Source of the DNA: Herbihabitans rhizosphaerae
Lineage (GTDB): Bacteria; Actinomycetota; Actinomycetes; Mycobacteriales; Pseudonocardiaceae
NCBI RefSeq assembly: GCF_004216555.1
Contig: NZ_SGWQ01000001.1
Location: 186,001-250,000, forward strand
Length of the DNA stretch: 64,000 bases
Direction of reading: 5' to 3'
In this document: positions 1 through 8,068 of the stretch, one piece after another
How the letters are laid out: each line of letters opens with the position of its first letter
How positions within the stretch are numbered: position 1 is the first letter of the stretch
The notes under the pieces: generated by a model
What the model saw: the letters and a program-made list of their open reading frames with translations, nothing else
Database searches by the model: none
What the model was told of the DNA's origin: nothing
Position numbers and translations under genes: made by a program

Positions 1-667
1 GCGTGTGCGCGTCCAGCAGCAGCCCGATCTCCACCCCGTACCCGCCGGCGAACGGCACCGCCTCCAGCAGTTCGCGACTGCCCGCGTACTCACCGGCCAG
101 CGGCTGGATCACACCGGACAACGCGGGCCGCAGCACCGACAGCAGCGGGCGCGCCATCAACTCGGTCACCCGGCCGCCACCGCTGTCCGCGTCGGACAGC
201 GGGCGACGGTAGAACCCCTTCACCAGGTGCACCTCGGGCACGCACAGGATCGGACCGAGCAGCGCCGGCACGTAGTCCGGGCTCGGGTCCACCAGGTCGG
301 TGTCCAGGAACACCAGCACGTCACCGGTGGTCGCGGCGAGCGAGCGCCACAGCACCTCTCCCTTGCCGGGCAACGGTTTCAGGTCGGGCAGCACGTCGCC
401 GCGGTGCACCACCCGCGCGCCGGCCGCCTCCGCCACGGCGGCCGTGCGGTCGGCCGATCCGGAGTCGACCACCACCAGCTCGTCGACCACCGAGCCGAGC
501 AGCGGCCGCACGCTGGCCACCACGCCGCCGACCGTCGCCTCCTCGTCCAGCGCGGGCAGCACGACGCTGACCGTGCGGGATCCCTTGGCGCGCAGCAGAT
601 CCCGCACAGTCCACTGTGGACTCTGCCAGGTCCGCGCCGCGAAGTGCGCCGCCGCCGCCCGATGCAT
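1..667 (-). CDS. gpgS: Glucosyl-3-phosphoglycerate synthase (3' end beyond window)
   Basis: Retaining GT81 glycosyltransferase that transfers glucose from an NDP-glucose to 3-phosphoglycerate, the first step of glucosylglycerate and methylglucose lipopolysaccharide synthesis in the cytoplasm. Reading leftward from ATG at 667 I see VSVVLPALDEEATV (nucleotide-binding start), VVVDSGSADRT, PLPGKGEVLWRSL, the metal-binding DxD as FLDTDL, then DPSPDYVPALLGP and VKGFYRRPL, all typical of GpgS. About 222 codons are present and the C-terminus lies off the left edge. The start overlaps the stop of the upstream folP2-like gene (TGATG), the same order as mycobacterial folP2-gpgS, so the two are probably translationally coupled. 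A palindrome of the GTCCACNGTGGAC type lies inside the gene at 609-621. Confidence 0.9.
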   Translation of the reverse strand, partial: MHRAAAAHFAARTWQSPQWTVRDLLRAKGSRTVSVVLPALDEEATVGGVVASVRPLLGSVVDELVVVDSGSADRTAAVAEAAGARVVHRGDVLPDLKPLPGKGEVLWRSLAATTGDVLVFLDTDLVDPSPDYVPALLGPILCVPEVHLVKGFYRRPLSDADSGGGRVTELMARPLLSVLRPALSGVIQPLAGEYAGSRELLEAVPFAGGYGVEIGLLLDAHT

Positions 668-1125
668 CAGGCCAGCACCCGCACGCAGCGCGCCGGCGGG
701 CGGGTACCGGCGATACCGGCCACCATGTCCGGCGCCATCCGGGCCGGGCGCACCTCGTGCGCCCGGAACACGGTCGCGCCCGCCCACGCCGCCACCGAGA
801 TGGCCGCGAGCGTGCCGTCCACCCGATCCTCCAGCCCGACGCCGAACTCGGCGGCGACCACCACCGGCACCATTCGGGCGATTTCCTCGGTGACATCCAC
901 CACCTCGCCCCGCGCGCCGGCCCGGACGCCGTCGATGTCCACGATGTCCGCACCCTCGGCGACCGCTCGGTCCACCGCGGCCGGCGCCGCGTGCTCGGCG
1001 AAGGTGGACCCCTTGTCGTAGAACGAATCCCGGGTCCGGTTGACAATCGCCATGACGAGCGCGCGGTCGTGCGACACCGTTTTGCCGCCGAACTGTAGAT
1101 CCGTCACAAAGCCAGATCGTGCCAC
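667..1125 (-). CDS. folP2: FolP2-type dihydropteroate synthase homologue, internally shortened
   Basis: The N-terminal part (ALVMAIVNRTRDSFYDKG, then EGADIVDIDGV) and the C-terminal part (DRVDGTLAAISVAAWAGA, FRAHEV) are those of the dihydropteroate synthase family. The protein is only 152 residues; the family usually has about 270-300. The first ~65 residues run straight into the last ~75, so the middle of the TIM barrel with most substrate-binding strands is absent, in frame. Mycobacterial FolP2 is known as a paralogue without clear synthase activity that sits next to gpgS, as here. I infer a non-folate role tied to gpgS, or a decaying paralogue; genuine DHPS activity is unlikely. Start is GTG at 1125; a GTG at 1107 is an alternative. 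Confidence 0.8.
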   Translation of the reverse strand: MARSGFVTDLQFGGKTVSHDRALVMAIVNRTRDSFYDKGSTFAEHAAPAAVDRAVAEGADIVDIDGVRAGARGEVVDVTEEIARMVPVVVAAEFGVGLEDRVDGTLAAISVAAWAGATVFRAHEVRPARMAPDMVAGIAGTRPPARCVRVLA

Positions 1126-1227
1126 GACGTTCCCGGCAGACCCGGCATCGCTCCACGATAGTCACGATCTATGACAGTCGCGAAACGCCCCGCCCAGTTA
1201 CAGTAGAGCGCGGAACGATGGAGGTAC

Positions 1228-1899
1228 ATGGTGATCTACCGGGTGTTGCGTGCCGTACTGCCGTTCCTGGCACGGATGTATTTCCGGCCTGTCGTGTCAG
1301 GGGCTGAGCGGGTTCCGCAGCGTGGACCGGTCATTCTGGCCATCAACCATCTCGCCGTGATCGACAGCTTCGTCGTCCCCATGATGGTGCACCGCAAGGT
1401 GGCGTTCCTGGCCAAGGCGGAGTACTTCGAAGGGCGTGGGCCGCGCGGTCGCCTGGTCGCGACGCTGTTCCGGGCGCTCGGCGCGGTGCCCGTGCAGCGG
1501 GACAACAGCCGGGCCGCGCTCGCCGCGCTGGACGTCGCCGGCGAGGTGCTGGCCAGGGGCGAGGCGTTCGCGATCCATCCGGAGGGCACCCGCTCGCTGG
1601 ACGGCAAGCTGCACCGCGGCCGCACCGGTGTCGCCCAGCTCGCGCTGGAGGGCGGCGCCCGGGTCGTCCCGGTCGCGCTCATCGGCACCGACAAGGTGCA
1701 GCCGCGCGGCACGAAGATCCCGCGCCCGCACAAGATCGAGGTGCGGTTCGGCGAGCCGCTGGACTTCTCCCGCTACTCCGGCCTCGGCTCCACGCCACCG
1801 GTGCGCAGGGCAATCACCGACGAGATCATGTACGCGATCATGGAACTGTCCGGCCAGGAGTACGTGGACCAGTACTACAAGCGCCCCAACGCCGCGTAA
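1228..1899 (+). CDS. 1-acyl-sn-glycerol-3-phosphate acyltransferase family (PlsC-like)
   Basis: 223-residue acyltransferase of the PlsC/LPLAT family, which moves an acyl chain onto lysophosphatidate or a related acceptor at the inner face of the membrane. The catalytic NHx4D motif is NHLAVIDS (residues ~38-45) and the acceptor-binding motif is EGTRS (~117-121); a hydrophobic start (VLRAVLPFLARMYF) could associate with the membrane. A GGAG box precedes ATG at 1228. It is divergent from the folP2-gpgS pair with about 100 bp between, which must hold both promoters; I see no obvious operator there. Exact acceptor is not readable from sequence. Confidence 0.85.
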   Translation: MVIYRVLRAVLPFLARMYFRPVVSGAERVPQRGPVILAINHLAVIDSFVVPMMVHRKVAFLAKAEYFEGRGPRGRLVATLFRALGAVPVQRDNSRAALAALDVAGEVLARGEAFAIHPEGTRSLDGKLHRGRTGVAQLALEGGARVVPVALIGTDKVQPRGTKIPRPHKIEVRFGEPLDFSRYSGLGSTPPVRRAITDEIMYAIMELSGQEYVDQYYKRPNAA

Positions 1900-1911
1900 C
1901 TCGTCGGGCGG

Positions 1912-2208
1912 TCAGTGCTCGTCGTAGTGGTCGCCGTGGGATGCGTGCCGGTGGCCGTCGTGCAGGTAGTCGACGTGGTCGCCGTGCGGGACCGCGACGT
2001 GGCCGCAGCCGTCACCGTGCCTGTGGTGATGCGTGTCGTGCGCCTCGTGGCCGGCCGGCTCACACTCGTCGAAGTGCCCGTCGTGCGCGCGGTGCAGGTG
2101 CCCGTCGTGCACGTAGTCGACGTGATCGCCGTGCGGGACCGCGACGTGCCCACAGCCGTCGCCGTGCTTGTGATCGTGTCCGGTGTGTTCGAGATGCGTG
2201 GTGGTCAT
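1912..2208 (-). CDS. Histidine-rich metal-binding protein with two tandem repeats
   Basis: About 98 residues, very rich in His, Asp and Gly. It consists of two near-identical ~38-residue units, each carrying HGDGCGHVAVPHGDHVDY followed by a His-Asp tail (HDGHLHRAHDGHFDE and HDGHRHASHGDHYDEH). One Cys per unit sits in the centre. No signal peptide or membrane segment is visible, so a cytoplasmic zinc or nickel store or chaperone is the natural inference. Similar His-rich segments occur near actinobacterial cation transporters, but no transporter lies next to it here. I chose ATG at 2208 because it begins just before the first repeat; a GTG at 2235 would add nine residues. Confidence 0.75.
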   Translation of the reverse strand: MTTTHLEHTGHDHKHGDGCGHVAVPHGDHVDYVHDGHLHRAHDGHFDECEPAGHEAHDTHHHRHGDGCGHVAVPHGDHVDYLHDGHRHASHGDHYDEH

Positions 2209-2249
2209 AACCACACGGTATGCCGATGTGCGCACTCACGCATGAGACA

Positions 2250-2804
2250 TCACCCGGTTGGGGCGCAGGCGTCCAGCGCCTCGTCCACCGTGCTCACCAC
2301 GGCCAGCGCGTCCAGCGCCGCCTGCGGCACGAACCCGCGGTCACGCAGGCCCTCGATCCAGGTGACCATGCCCGCCCAGTGGTCGTCCGGGTCCAGCAGC
2401 ACCACCGGCTTGTCGTGCATCCGCAGATAGCCCGACGTCCACACCTCGAACAGCTCCTCGCAGGTGCCGAGCCCACCGGGCAGCGCGAGGAACGCGTCCG
2501 CGGCGTCGTCCATCAGCGCCTTGCGCTCGCGCATGGTCTCCACCACCCGCAGCTCACCGGCGTCCGGATCGGCCACCTCCAGCTCGACCAGCCCACGCGG
2601 GATCACCCCGTAGGTCGACGCGCCACCCGCCCGTGCCGCACGCGCCACCTCGCCCATCATCGACACCTTCGCGCCGCCCCAGACCAGCCCCCAGCCGCGC
2701 GCCGCCAGCTCCGTGCCGACGTCGGCGGCCAGCCGCAGGTAGGACTCCGGCACGTTCGAGTTCGACCCGCAGTAGACGCACACCGACCACTTCCCGGTGC
2801 TCAA
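2250..2804 (-). CDS. LOG-family (TIGR00730) Rossmann protein, short form
   Basis: 184-residue member of the lysine-decarboxylase-like LOG family; characterised relatives hydrolyse nucleoside 5'-monophosphates (cytokinin riboside phosphate phosphoribohydrolase). The family signature PGGLGTCEELFE is present, with the catalytic Arg in METMRERKALM and the nucleotide-binding start VYCGSNSN. The best start is TTG at 2804-2802, which overlaps the TGA stop of the upstream paralogue (TTGA) and begins just before the conserved fold. It is the second gene of a tandem pair with a longer paralogue. Physiological substrate is unknown; the tandem arrangement suggests a shared transcript. Confidence 0.8.
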   Translation of the reverse strand: MSTGKWSVCVYCGSNSNVPESYLRLAADVGTELAARGWGLVWGGAKVSMMGEVARAARAGGASTYGVIPRGLVELEVADPDAGELRVVETMRERKALMDDAADAFLALPGGLGTCEELFEVWTSGYLRMHDKPVVLLDPDDHWAGMVTWIEGLRDRGFVPQAALDALAVVSTVDEALDACAPTG

Positions 2805-3574
2805 TGCGCGTCGCCCCAGGCCCGGTACGCGTCCTCGACCACCTCGATGGCGTCGTCCACGTCGTCGGTCAGGTGCAGCAGCGCGAGATCCTTCTCGCCG
2901 ATCTTGCCCTCGGCGAACACCGCACTGCGCAGCCACTGGTACAGACCGTCCCAATAGGACTTTCCAAAGAGAACCACCGGGAACTTGGTGACCTTCTTCG
3001 TCTGCACCAGGGTGAGCGCCTCGAACAGCTCGTCCAGCGTGCCGAACCCGCCAGGCAGGCAGATGAACGCCTGCGCGTACTTGATGAACATCGTCTTACG
3101 GGTGAAGAAGTACCGGAAGTTCACCCCGAGGTCGACCCACGGGTTGAGGCCCTGCTCGAACGGCAGCTCGATGCCCAGCCCGATGGACAGCCCGCCGGCC
3201 TCCGAGCAGCCGCGGTTGACCGCCTCCATCGCGCCCGGCCCGCCGCCGGTGATCGCCGCGAAGCCGGCCCCGGCCAGCGCAGCACCGATGTCCCGGCCGA
3301 GCTGGTACTCGGGGTGGTCGCGGCCGGTGCGGGCGGACCCGAACACGGTGACCGCCTTGGGCACCTCGGCCAGCGCGCCGAAACCCTCGACGAACTCGGC
3401 CTGGATGCGCAGCACCCGCCACGGGTCGGTGTGCACCCAGTCGGCCGGACCGCGCGAGTCGAGCAGCCGCTGGTCGGTGGTGGTGTCCTCGACCCGCCGG
3501 GACCGGCGCAGCACGACCGGGCCGCGCTGCTTCTCCCTCGGGTGCTCCTCGTCCTCGCCCAGTTGAAGTGTCAC
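2801..3574 (-). CDS. LOG-family (TIGR00730) Rossmann protein, long form
   Basis: 257 residues. A charged N-terminal extension of ~70 residues precedes the LOG/lysine-decarboxylase-like fold: VTVFGSART (strand 1), GGGPGAMEAVNRG (phosphate binding), FFTRKTMF with the catalytic Arg-Lys, and PGGFGTLDELFE (family signature). By family it is a nucleoside-monophosphate phosphoribohydrolase; the true substrate is unknown. It heads a two-gene unit with the short LOG paralogue downstream (stop-start overlap TTGA). From memory, Rv1205 is the mycobacterial LOG protein in the equivalent position; this genome has two. GTG start at 3574. Confidence 0.85.
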   Translation of the reverse strand: MTLQLGEDEEHPREKQRGPVVLRRSRRVEDTTTDQRLLDSRGPADWVHTDPWRVLRIQAEFVEGFGALAEVPKAVTVFGSARTGRDHPEYQLGRDIGAALAGAGFAAITGGGPGAMEAVNRGCSEAGGLSIGLGIELPFEQGLNPWVDLGVNFRYFFTRKTMFIKYAQAFICLPGGFGTLDELFEALTLVQTKKVTKFPVVLFGKSYWDGLYQWLRSAVFAEGKIGEKDLALLHLTDDVDDAIEVVEDAYRAWGDAH

Positions 3575-3669
3575 GCCGCCGAGCTTAGGCCGTCGGAGAT
3601 CGTCAGGGAGCGGACCGCGCCGAGCATGCGTCTCAGGTTCGAGTGGGAGTCGAGCGCGGGGAGCCGGAC

Positions 3670-4116
3670 ATGACCGAGACCGAGAAGGTCGACGAAGTGG
3701 ACCATGCCAGGGACCGACACCGGAACGCGCTGCGGTTGAGCGCCGGCGGGACCCTGTCGTGTGTCCTGCTGGTGTCGACCGGAACCACCTGGCTGCGTGG
3801 GCAACGGTCGCCGTCGGACACCCACACGCTGTGGGGCTACGCCGACGCGCTGGAAAGCGGCTGGGTGCCGGCCGCCGTGCTGACCATGGTCTGCCTGCTC
3901 GTCGGCCTGTCGGCGGTCACGGCCGCCGGCGCGGTCGGGCCGCCGGTGGTCCACGGCGCGCTTGCCCTGCTCGCCGGTCTGACCGCCCTGTCCGTCGTGC
4001 AGTTCATGGCGACCGAGAGGTACGGCTACACCGTGGCCTACGGCGCCTACCTTGCGCTGGCCTGCGCGATCGGACTCGCCGTCGTGCACGGGAGCCACCC
4101 GGGGAGGCAAGCATGA
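3670..4116 (+). CDS. Small membrane protein of unknown function (4 predicted TM)
   Basis: 148 residues. After a polar N-terminus, four hydrophobic stretches are visible: SAGGTLSCVLLVSTGTTWL, WVPAAVLTMVCLLVGLSAV, PPVVHGALALLAGLTALSVV and YTVAYGAYLALACAIGLAVV. No recognised family. ATG at 3670 has a GGGGAG box 8 bases upstream, better than the in-frame ATG at 3643. Its stop overlaps the next start (ATGA), so the two membrane proteins are coupled and may form a complex; the pair has no neighbour that reveals its role. Confidence 0.6.
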   Translation: MTETEKVDEVDHARDRHRNALRLSAGGTLSCVLLVSTGTTWLRGQRSPSDTHTLWGYADALESGWVPAAVLTMVCLLVGLSAVTAAGAVGPPVVHGALALLAGLTALSVVQFMATERYGYTVAYGAYLALACAIGLAVVHGSHPGRQA

Positions 4117-4502
4117 CCGAGGGCTACGCGCGGCTGTACGGGCCGCTGGCGGTGGTCACCGTGCTGGCCTACTTCCTGCCGATCACCGACCGCCGCGAGA
4201 TCGACTCCGTGGCGGAGATGACGGTGAACGACGACCCGATCGCCGCCGTCGCGACGTTCGTGCTCGTCGCCCTGGTCGGGTGCCTGGTCGCGGCGACACT
4301 GCGGCCCGCGACGACGATCTGGCTACCCGCGTGGATCGCGATCACGTCCGGCATGTGCGGCGTGATGTTGCTGCAGAACAAGAACGCGCTGCCCGGGAAG
4401 GTGAACTCGATCGGCGCCGGCATCATCGTGCTCGCACTGGGAACGACGGTGCTCGCGGTGGCACACGCGGTGCACCTGATCGTCATCCGAGAAAGGCGCT
4501 GA
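4113..4502 (+). CDS. Small membrane protein of unknown function, coupled to the gene before
   Basis: 129 residues with four likely membrane segments ([73 protein letters not shown]). A strong box GGGGAGG lies 6 bases before ATG at 4113, inside the 3' end of the upstream gene. Its last 20 bases overlap the 3' end of dapE on the other strand, so transcription from both sides converges here. No family recognised. Confidence 0.6.
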   Translation: MTEGYARLYGPLAVVTVLAYFLPITDRREIDSVAEMTVNDDPIAAVATFVLVALVGCLVAATLRPATTIWLPAWIAITSGMCGVMLLQNKNALPGKVNSIGAGIIVLALGTTVLAVAHAVHLIVIRERR

Positions 4503-5547
4503 GCACCTCGGCGCAGCGGCGGATCTGCGCCACCGGCACGTGCTCCTGCTGGGTGTGCGCCAGTGTCGGGTCGCCCGGCCCGAAGTTCACCGCCGGCATG
4601 CCGCGCGCGGCGAACCGGGCCACATCGGTCCAGCCGAGCTTGGCGACCGGCTCGCCCCCCGCCGCGTCGATCAGCTCCCGCGCGGCGGGCGCGGACAACC
4701 CCGGCATCGCCCCGGCCGCCACGTCCACAACGGCCAGCTCGTAACCCTCGAACACCTGCCGCAGGTGCTCCTCGGCCTGCGCGGGCGTGCGGTCCGGCGC
4801 GAACCGGTGGCCCACCTCCAGCCACGCCGAGTCCGGCACGACGTTGCCGGCCACACCGCCGCCGACCCGCACCGCCTGCAGGCCCTCGCGGTAGCGGCAC
4901 CCGTCGATGTCGACCTCGCGAGCGGTGTACTCCTCGAGGCGGCGCAGCGCGTCGGCGAACGCGTGGATCGCGTTCACGCCCATCCACGCCCGCGCGGTGT
5001 GCGCGCGCCGGCCGGTGGTGGTCAGCTTGACCCGCATGTTGCCCTGACAGCCGGCCTCGACCACGGCGTTGGACGGCTCGCACACCACGGCGAGGTCACC
5101 GGCGAGCCACTCGGGCCGCTCCAGTTCGAGGCGGGTGAGCCCGTTGCTGTCGTAGTCGATCTCCTCGCAGTCGTAGAAGATGAACGTGAGGTCGTGGCGC
5201 GGCTCGGTGATCGTCGCGGCGAGGTGCAGCATCACCGCGTCGCCGCCCTTCATGTCCACGGTGCCCAGCCCGTGCATGATCTCGCCCTCGCGGCGGGACG
5301 GCAGGTTGTCGTTGACCGGCACGGTGTCCAGGTGCCCGGCGAGCACCACCCGCGACGGCCGGCCGAGTGAAGTCCTGGCCAGCACGGCGTTGCCGAACCG
5401 GACGATCTCCAGGTGGCCGGCCTGCTCGCGCAGCGCGCGCTCGACCGACTCGGCGATCGCGTCCTCGTCGCGGGAGACGCTCGGGATGTCCACGAGCGCG
5501 GCGGTCAACTCGACAGGGTCACCGGACAGGTGAAGCGAAGCGGTCAC
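4483..5547 (-). CDS. dapE: Succinyl-diaminopimelate desuccinylase
   Basis: Zn-dependent M20 peptidase-family hydrolase that removes succinate from N-succinyl-LL-diaminopimelate in the lysine/peptidoglycan DAP pathway (cytoplasm). Metal-ligand motifs visible: [25 protein letters not shown] (catalytic Glu and a ligand) and the C-terminal EH in QQEHVP. 354 residues from GTG at 5547 ([14 protein letters not shown]), the usual size; longer frames upstream add an unlikely extension. It lies in the same stretch as dapD and dapC, as in mycobacteria. The 3' end overlaps the convergent membrane-protein gene by 20 bp. Confidence 0.92.
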   Translation of the reverse strand: MTASLHLSGDPVELTAALVDIPSVSRDEDAIAESVERALREQAGHLEIVRFGNAVLARTSLGRPSRVVLAGHLDTVPVNDNLPSRREGEIMHGLGTVDMKGGDAVMLHLAATITEPRHDLTFIFYDCEEIDYDSNGLTRLELERPEWLAGDLAVVCEPSNAVVEAGCQGNMRVKLTTTGRRAHTARAWMGVNAIHAFADALRRLEEYTAREVDIDGCRYREGLQAVRVGGGVAGNVVPDSAWLEVGHRFAPDRTPAQAEEHLRQVFEGYELAVVDVAAGAMPGLSAPAARELIDAAGGEPVAKLGWTDVARFAARGMPAVNFGPGDPTLAHTQQEHVPVAQIRRCAEVLSAFLG

Positions 5548-5632
5548 AGCGCGACCGTACTCGGAAACGGCGTGCAACCCGGCGACGCCCCACACTCGTG
5601 ACTAGGGGTGGATCGGGCGAACCGGAGGGCGG

Positions 5633-5890
5633 ATGGACGAGCGCGACAGGGCATTCAGCGAGTACTTCGACTCGCGCGCGAACACCATGCGCGGGACGGC
5701 GTACCTGATGTGCGGCGACTGGAGCCGCGCACAGGATCTCGTCCAGACCGCGTTCCTGAAGCTCTATCGGGCATGGGACCGGGTGTCGGCGCACGACACC
5801 CTGGACGCCTACACCCGGCAGATCCTGGTTCGGACGTACCTCGACGACAACCGGCTTTGTGAGACACAGCAACGCGAAGCGTTTCGATGA
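5633..5890 (+). CDS. ECF sigma factor (SigE family), N-terminal part with region 2; frame broken
   Basis: 85 residues carrying sigma region 2 of the SigE-type ECF group: FSEYFDSRANTMRGTAYLMC and RAQDLVQTAFLKLYRAWDRV, then ILVRTYLDDNR, after which the family would continue WWRRE... . Instead about 59 extra bases (5855-5913) shift the frame and a TGA ends the protein at 5890. The region-4 half follows in another frame beginning at the overlapping ATGA. Removing the 59 bases would restore a 167-residue protein of normal length. Strong RBS GGAGGGCGG before ATG. Either a disrupted gene or a sigma factor made as two coupled polypeptides; I cannot decide from sequence. Confidence 0.8.
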   Translation: MDERDRAFSEYFDSRANTMRGTAYLMCGDWSRAQDLVQTAFLKLYRAWDRVSAHDTLDAYTRQILVRTYLDDNRLCETQQREAFR

Positions 5891-6192
5891 GAGGGTGGGG
5901 GCGGGGCAGAGGATGGTGGTTCCGCCGGGAGCGGGTCACCGACGAGCCGGCAGTCTCCGAAACCACGACGCACGACAGCGCCGAGGACCGTGTCGTCCTG
6001 CTGCGCGCGTTGGCGAAGGTGCCGGCACGGCAACGAACAGCGCTGATCCTGCGGTATTGGGAGGACCTGTCCCTGGAGGACACGGCGCGGGCGATGGACT
6101 GCTCGGTCGGCACGGTGAAAAGCCAGGCCGCCCGAGGTCTCGACAAGTTGCGCGAATTGGTGCCACCCGCCACGTCGGCTCTGTACTCCTGA
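5887..6192 (+). CDS. ECF sigma factor (SigE family), C-terminal part with region 4
   Basis: 101 residues. From residue ~10 (WWFRRERVTDEP) it matches the linker and region 4 of SigE-type ECF factors: DRVVLLRALAKVPARQRTALILRYWEDLSLEDTARAM then CSVGTVKSQAARGLDKL, a full helix-turn-helix for -35 recognition. ATG at 5887 overlaps the TGA of the region-2 part (ATGA), a normal translational coupling arrangement, though only a weak GAAG box is upstream. Followed 10 bp later by a membrane protein gene that probably acts with it. Confidence 0.75.
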   Translation: MRGWGRGRGWWFRRERVTDEPAVSETTTHDSAEDRVVLLRALAKVPARQRTALILRYWEDLSLEDTARAMDCSVGTVKSQAARGLDKLRELVPPATSALYS

Positions 6193-6201
6193 GAGGACCT
6201 G

Positions 6202-7050
6202 ATGAACGAGAACGAATTGCGCAACGGGCTGCGCGCGGCGATGTCGGGTGAGGCACCGCCGGCCACGCTGACCGGGGAGATCGTCGTCGAGCGGGCGCGC
6301 AGGGCCCGCCGGCGCAGGCAGGCCACGCTGGCCGGCGCCGGGAGCGCCGCCGCGGTCGCGCTGATCGCGGTGGGCGCGGTGGTGCTGCCCGGCATGTCGT
6401 CGGGCGAGCCGTCCGGTCAGATCGGCGTCGGCGCCCGTCCCACCAGCGTCTCGCCGACGCCCACGCCTGGCCGGCCCAGCTCCGGCTCGACCAAGCCGAG
6501 CACGTCGTGGCCCAACGGCCAGACCGATCGCACCGCACGCTCCGGGCCGGAGTACGACCGGGGCGCGCGGGTGCTGGAGGTGCTGACGATGCTGCGTCCG
6601 CCCGGCCATACGGCGCCGCCGGACGCGGCCGGCCTGACCTATCACCAGGCCAACTTCGAGGACCGGGTGAACGACCGGGAGACCTGGTCGTACCTGTCGT
6701 ACCTGCCGGTGGCCAAGGACGGCGGTGTCGGCCGGCTGCTCGCCGAGGTGCACACCCCCGGCACCCGCTCGAACTCCGGAAACGGCTGCGAGCTGGCCAA
6801 GAAGTTCTGGGGTGTCGGCGGCCAGTGCCGGGTGGTCCAGGTCGGCGGAGCCTCGGTCGGCGTGGTCACCGACAGCGCGGACAGCCGGATCGACCAGGTG
6901 GCCGCGGTGCGCCGCGCGGACGACACGGCCGTGTTCGTCGCGCAGGCCAAGTCCTGGGAGCAGACCGGCAAGCCGCCGCTGCGCGAGCTGCCGTTCACGC
7001 CAGAGGCCCTGGCCGCGGCCGCGATCGATCCCCGGTTCGACGTCTCCTGA
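6202..7050 (+). CDS. Single-pass membrane protein, possible partner or anti-sigma of the ECF factor
   Basis: 282 residues. Cytoplasmic N-terminus (~40 residues, ending in an Arg-rich stop RRARRRRQ), one membrane span (ATLAGAGSAAAVALIAVGAVVL), then a Ser/Thr/Pro-rich linker and a ~170-residue extracytoplasmic domain with two Cys (NGCELAKKFWG, GGQCRVVQVGG) that could form a disulphide. It begins 10 bp after the region-4 frame with a GAGAGGACC box, so it is co-transcribed with the sigma factor. This layout is common for SigE-type loci; anti-sigma activity is inferred from context only, as no ZAS motif (HxxxCxxC) is present. Confidence 0.6.
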   Translation: MNENELRNGLRAAMSGEAPPATLTGEIVVERARRARRRRQATLAGAGSAAAVALIAVGAVVLPGMSSGEPSGQIGVGARPTSVSPTPTPGRPSSGSTKPSTSWPNGQTDRTARSGPEYDRGARVLEVLTMLRPPGHTAPPDAAGLTYHQANFEDRVNDRETWSYLSYLPVAKDGGVGRLLAEVHTPGTRSNSGNGCELAKKFWGVGGQCRVVQVGGASVGVVTDSADSRIDQVAAVRRADDTAVFVAQAKSWEQTGKPPLRELPFTPEALAAAAIDPRFDVS

Positions 7051-7075
7051 TCAGGGGCGGCTACCGTAGCCATCC

Positions 7076-8068
7076 GTGAGCAGCGCAGACGTCAACTCCG
7101 ACCAGACCGCCGGCGCGCACGGCGTCGGACTGGCCACGATCACCGACGACGGCACGGTCCTGGACACCTGGTTCCCGAATCCGAAGCTGGGCGCGGCACG
7201 CGCGCCGGGCACTCAGCGGCTGTCCGAGCAGGACGCGATCGACGAGCTCGGCGCGGGCGTGTCCGCCGTGCTCGGGCCGGATCTGGATCGTGGCGTCGAG
7301 GTGATCGCCGTCCGGACCTCGATCGACGACCTGGCCGAGCCGCCCGCCGACACGCACGACGTGTACCTGCGGCTGCACCTGCTGTCCACCCGGCTGGTGC
7401 GGCCGCACGGGCAGAGCATGGACGGGGTCTTCGGACTGCTGTCCAACGTGGTGTGGACCAACCACGGTCCGTGTGCCGTCTCCGGCTTCGAGGCGACCAG
7501 GCTGCGGCTGCGGGCCAAGGGCGCGGTGACCGTCTACGGCGTGGACAAGTTCCCGCGCATGGTCGACTACGTGACGCCGTCCGGCGTGCGGATCGCGGAC
7601 GCGGACCGGGTGCGGCTTGGTGCGCACCTGGCCACCGGCACCACGGTGATGCACGAGGGGTTCGTGAACTACAACGCCGGCACGCTCGGCGCGTCGATGG
7701 TCGAGGGTCGGATCTCGGCCGGCGTGGTGGTCGGTGACGGGTCCGACGTCGGCGGCGGCGCGTCGATCATGGGCACCCTGTCCGGCGGCGGCAAGGAGAC
7801 CATCTCGATCGGCGAGCGCTGCCTGCTCGGCGCGAACGCCGGGATCGGGATCTCGCTCGGCGACGACTGCGTCGTGGAGGCCGGGTTGTACGTCACGGCG
7901 GGCACGAAGGTGGCACTGTCCGGCGGCCGGCTGGTGAAGGCGCTCGAACTGTCCGGGTCGAACGGGCTGCTGTTCCGGCGCAACTCCGCGACCGGCGCGG
8001 TGGAGGTCGTGGAACGCGCGGGCGGCGTCGGTGTGGAGCTGAACGCCGCCCTGCACGCCAACGACTGA
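7076..8068 (+). CDS. dapD: Tetrahydrodipicolinate N-succinyltransferase
   Basis: 330 residues; transfers succinyl from succinyl-CoA to tetrahydrodipicolinate, the step before DapC and DapE in the lysine/DAP pathway. The actinobacterial long form is recognised by [43 protein letters not shown] and a left-handed beta-helix with hexapeptide repeats ([71 protein letters not shown]). GTG start at 7076; no strong RBS close by. The last 81 bp (27 codons with the stop) are repeated at 9040-9120, which suggests the 3' end was replaced by an insertion. Confidence 0.95.
   Translation: MSSADVNSDQTAGAHGVGLATITDDGTVLDTWFPNPKLGAARAPGTQRLSEQDAIDELGAGVSAVLGPDLDRGVEVIAVRTSIDDLAEPPADTHDVYLRLHLLSTRLVRPHGQSMDGVFGLLSNVVWTNHGPCAVSGFEATRLRLRAKGAVTVYGVDKFPRMVDYVTPSGVRIADADRVRLGAHLATGTTVMHEGFVNYNAGTLGASMVEGRISAGVVVGDGSDVGGGASIMGTLSGGGKETISIGERCLLGANAGIGISLGDDCVVEAGLYVTAGTKVALSGGRLVKALELSGSNGLLFRRNSATGAVEVVERAGGVGVELNAALHAND
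7988..8068 (+). repeat. 81-bp direct repeat, left copy (3' end of dapD)
   Basis: Identical to 9040-9120 at 80 of 81 positions; the single difference (8022 G, 9074 C) changes Gly to Ala in the encoded tail. Both copies end exactly at the dapD stop codon. Bases outside the repeat differ. The arrangement (gene 3' end duplicated, lower-G+C DNA between) is that of attL/attR around an integrated element. Confidence 0.9.

Noticed and set aside
1941..2210. + strand frames opposite the His-rich gene
   Set aside because: Arg-rich antisense shadow of the His-repeat coding sequence.
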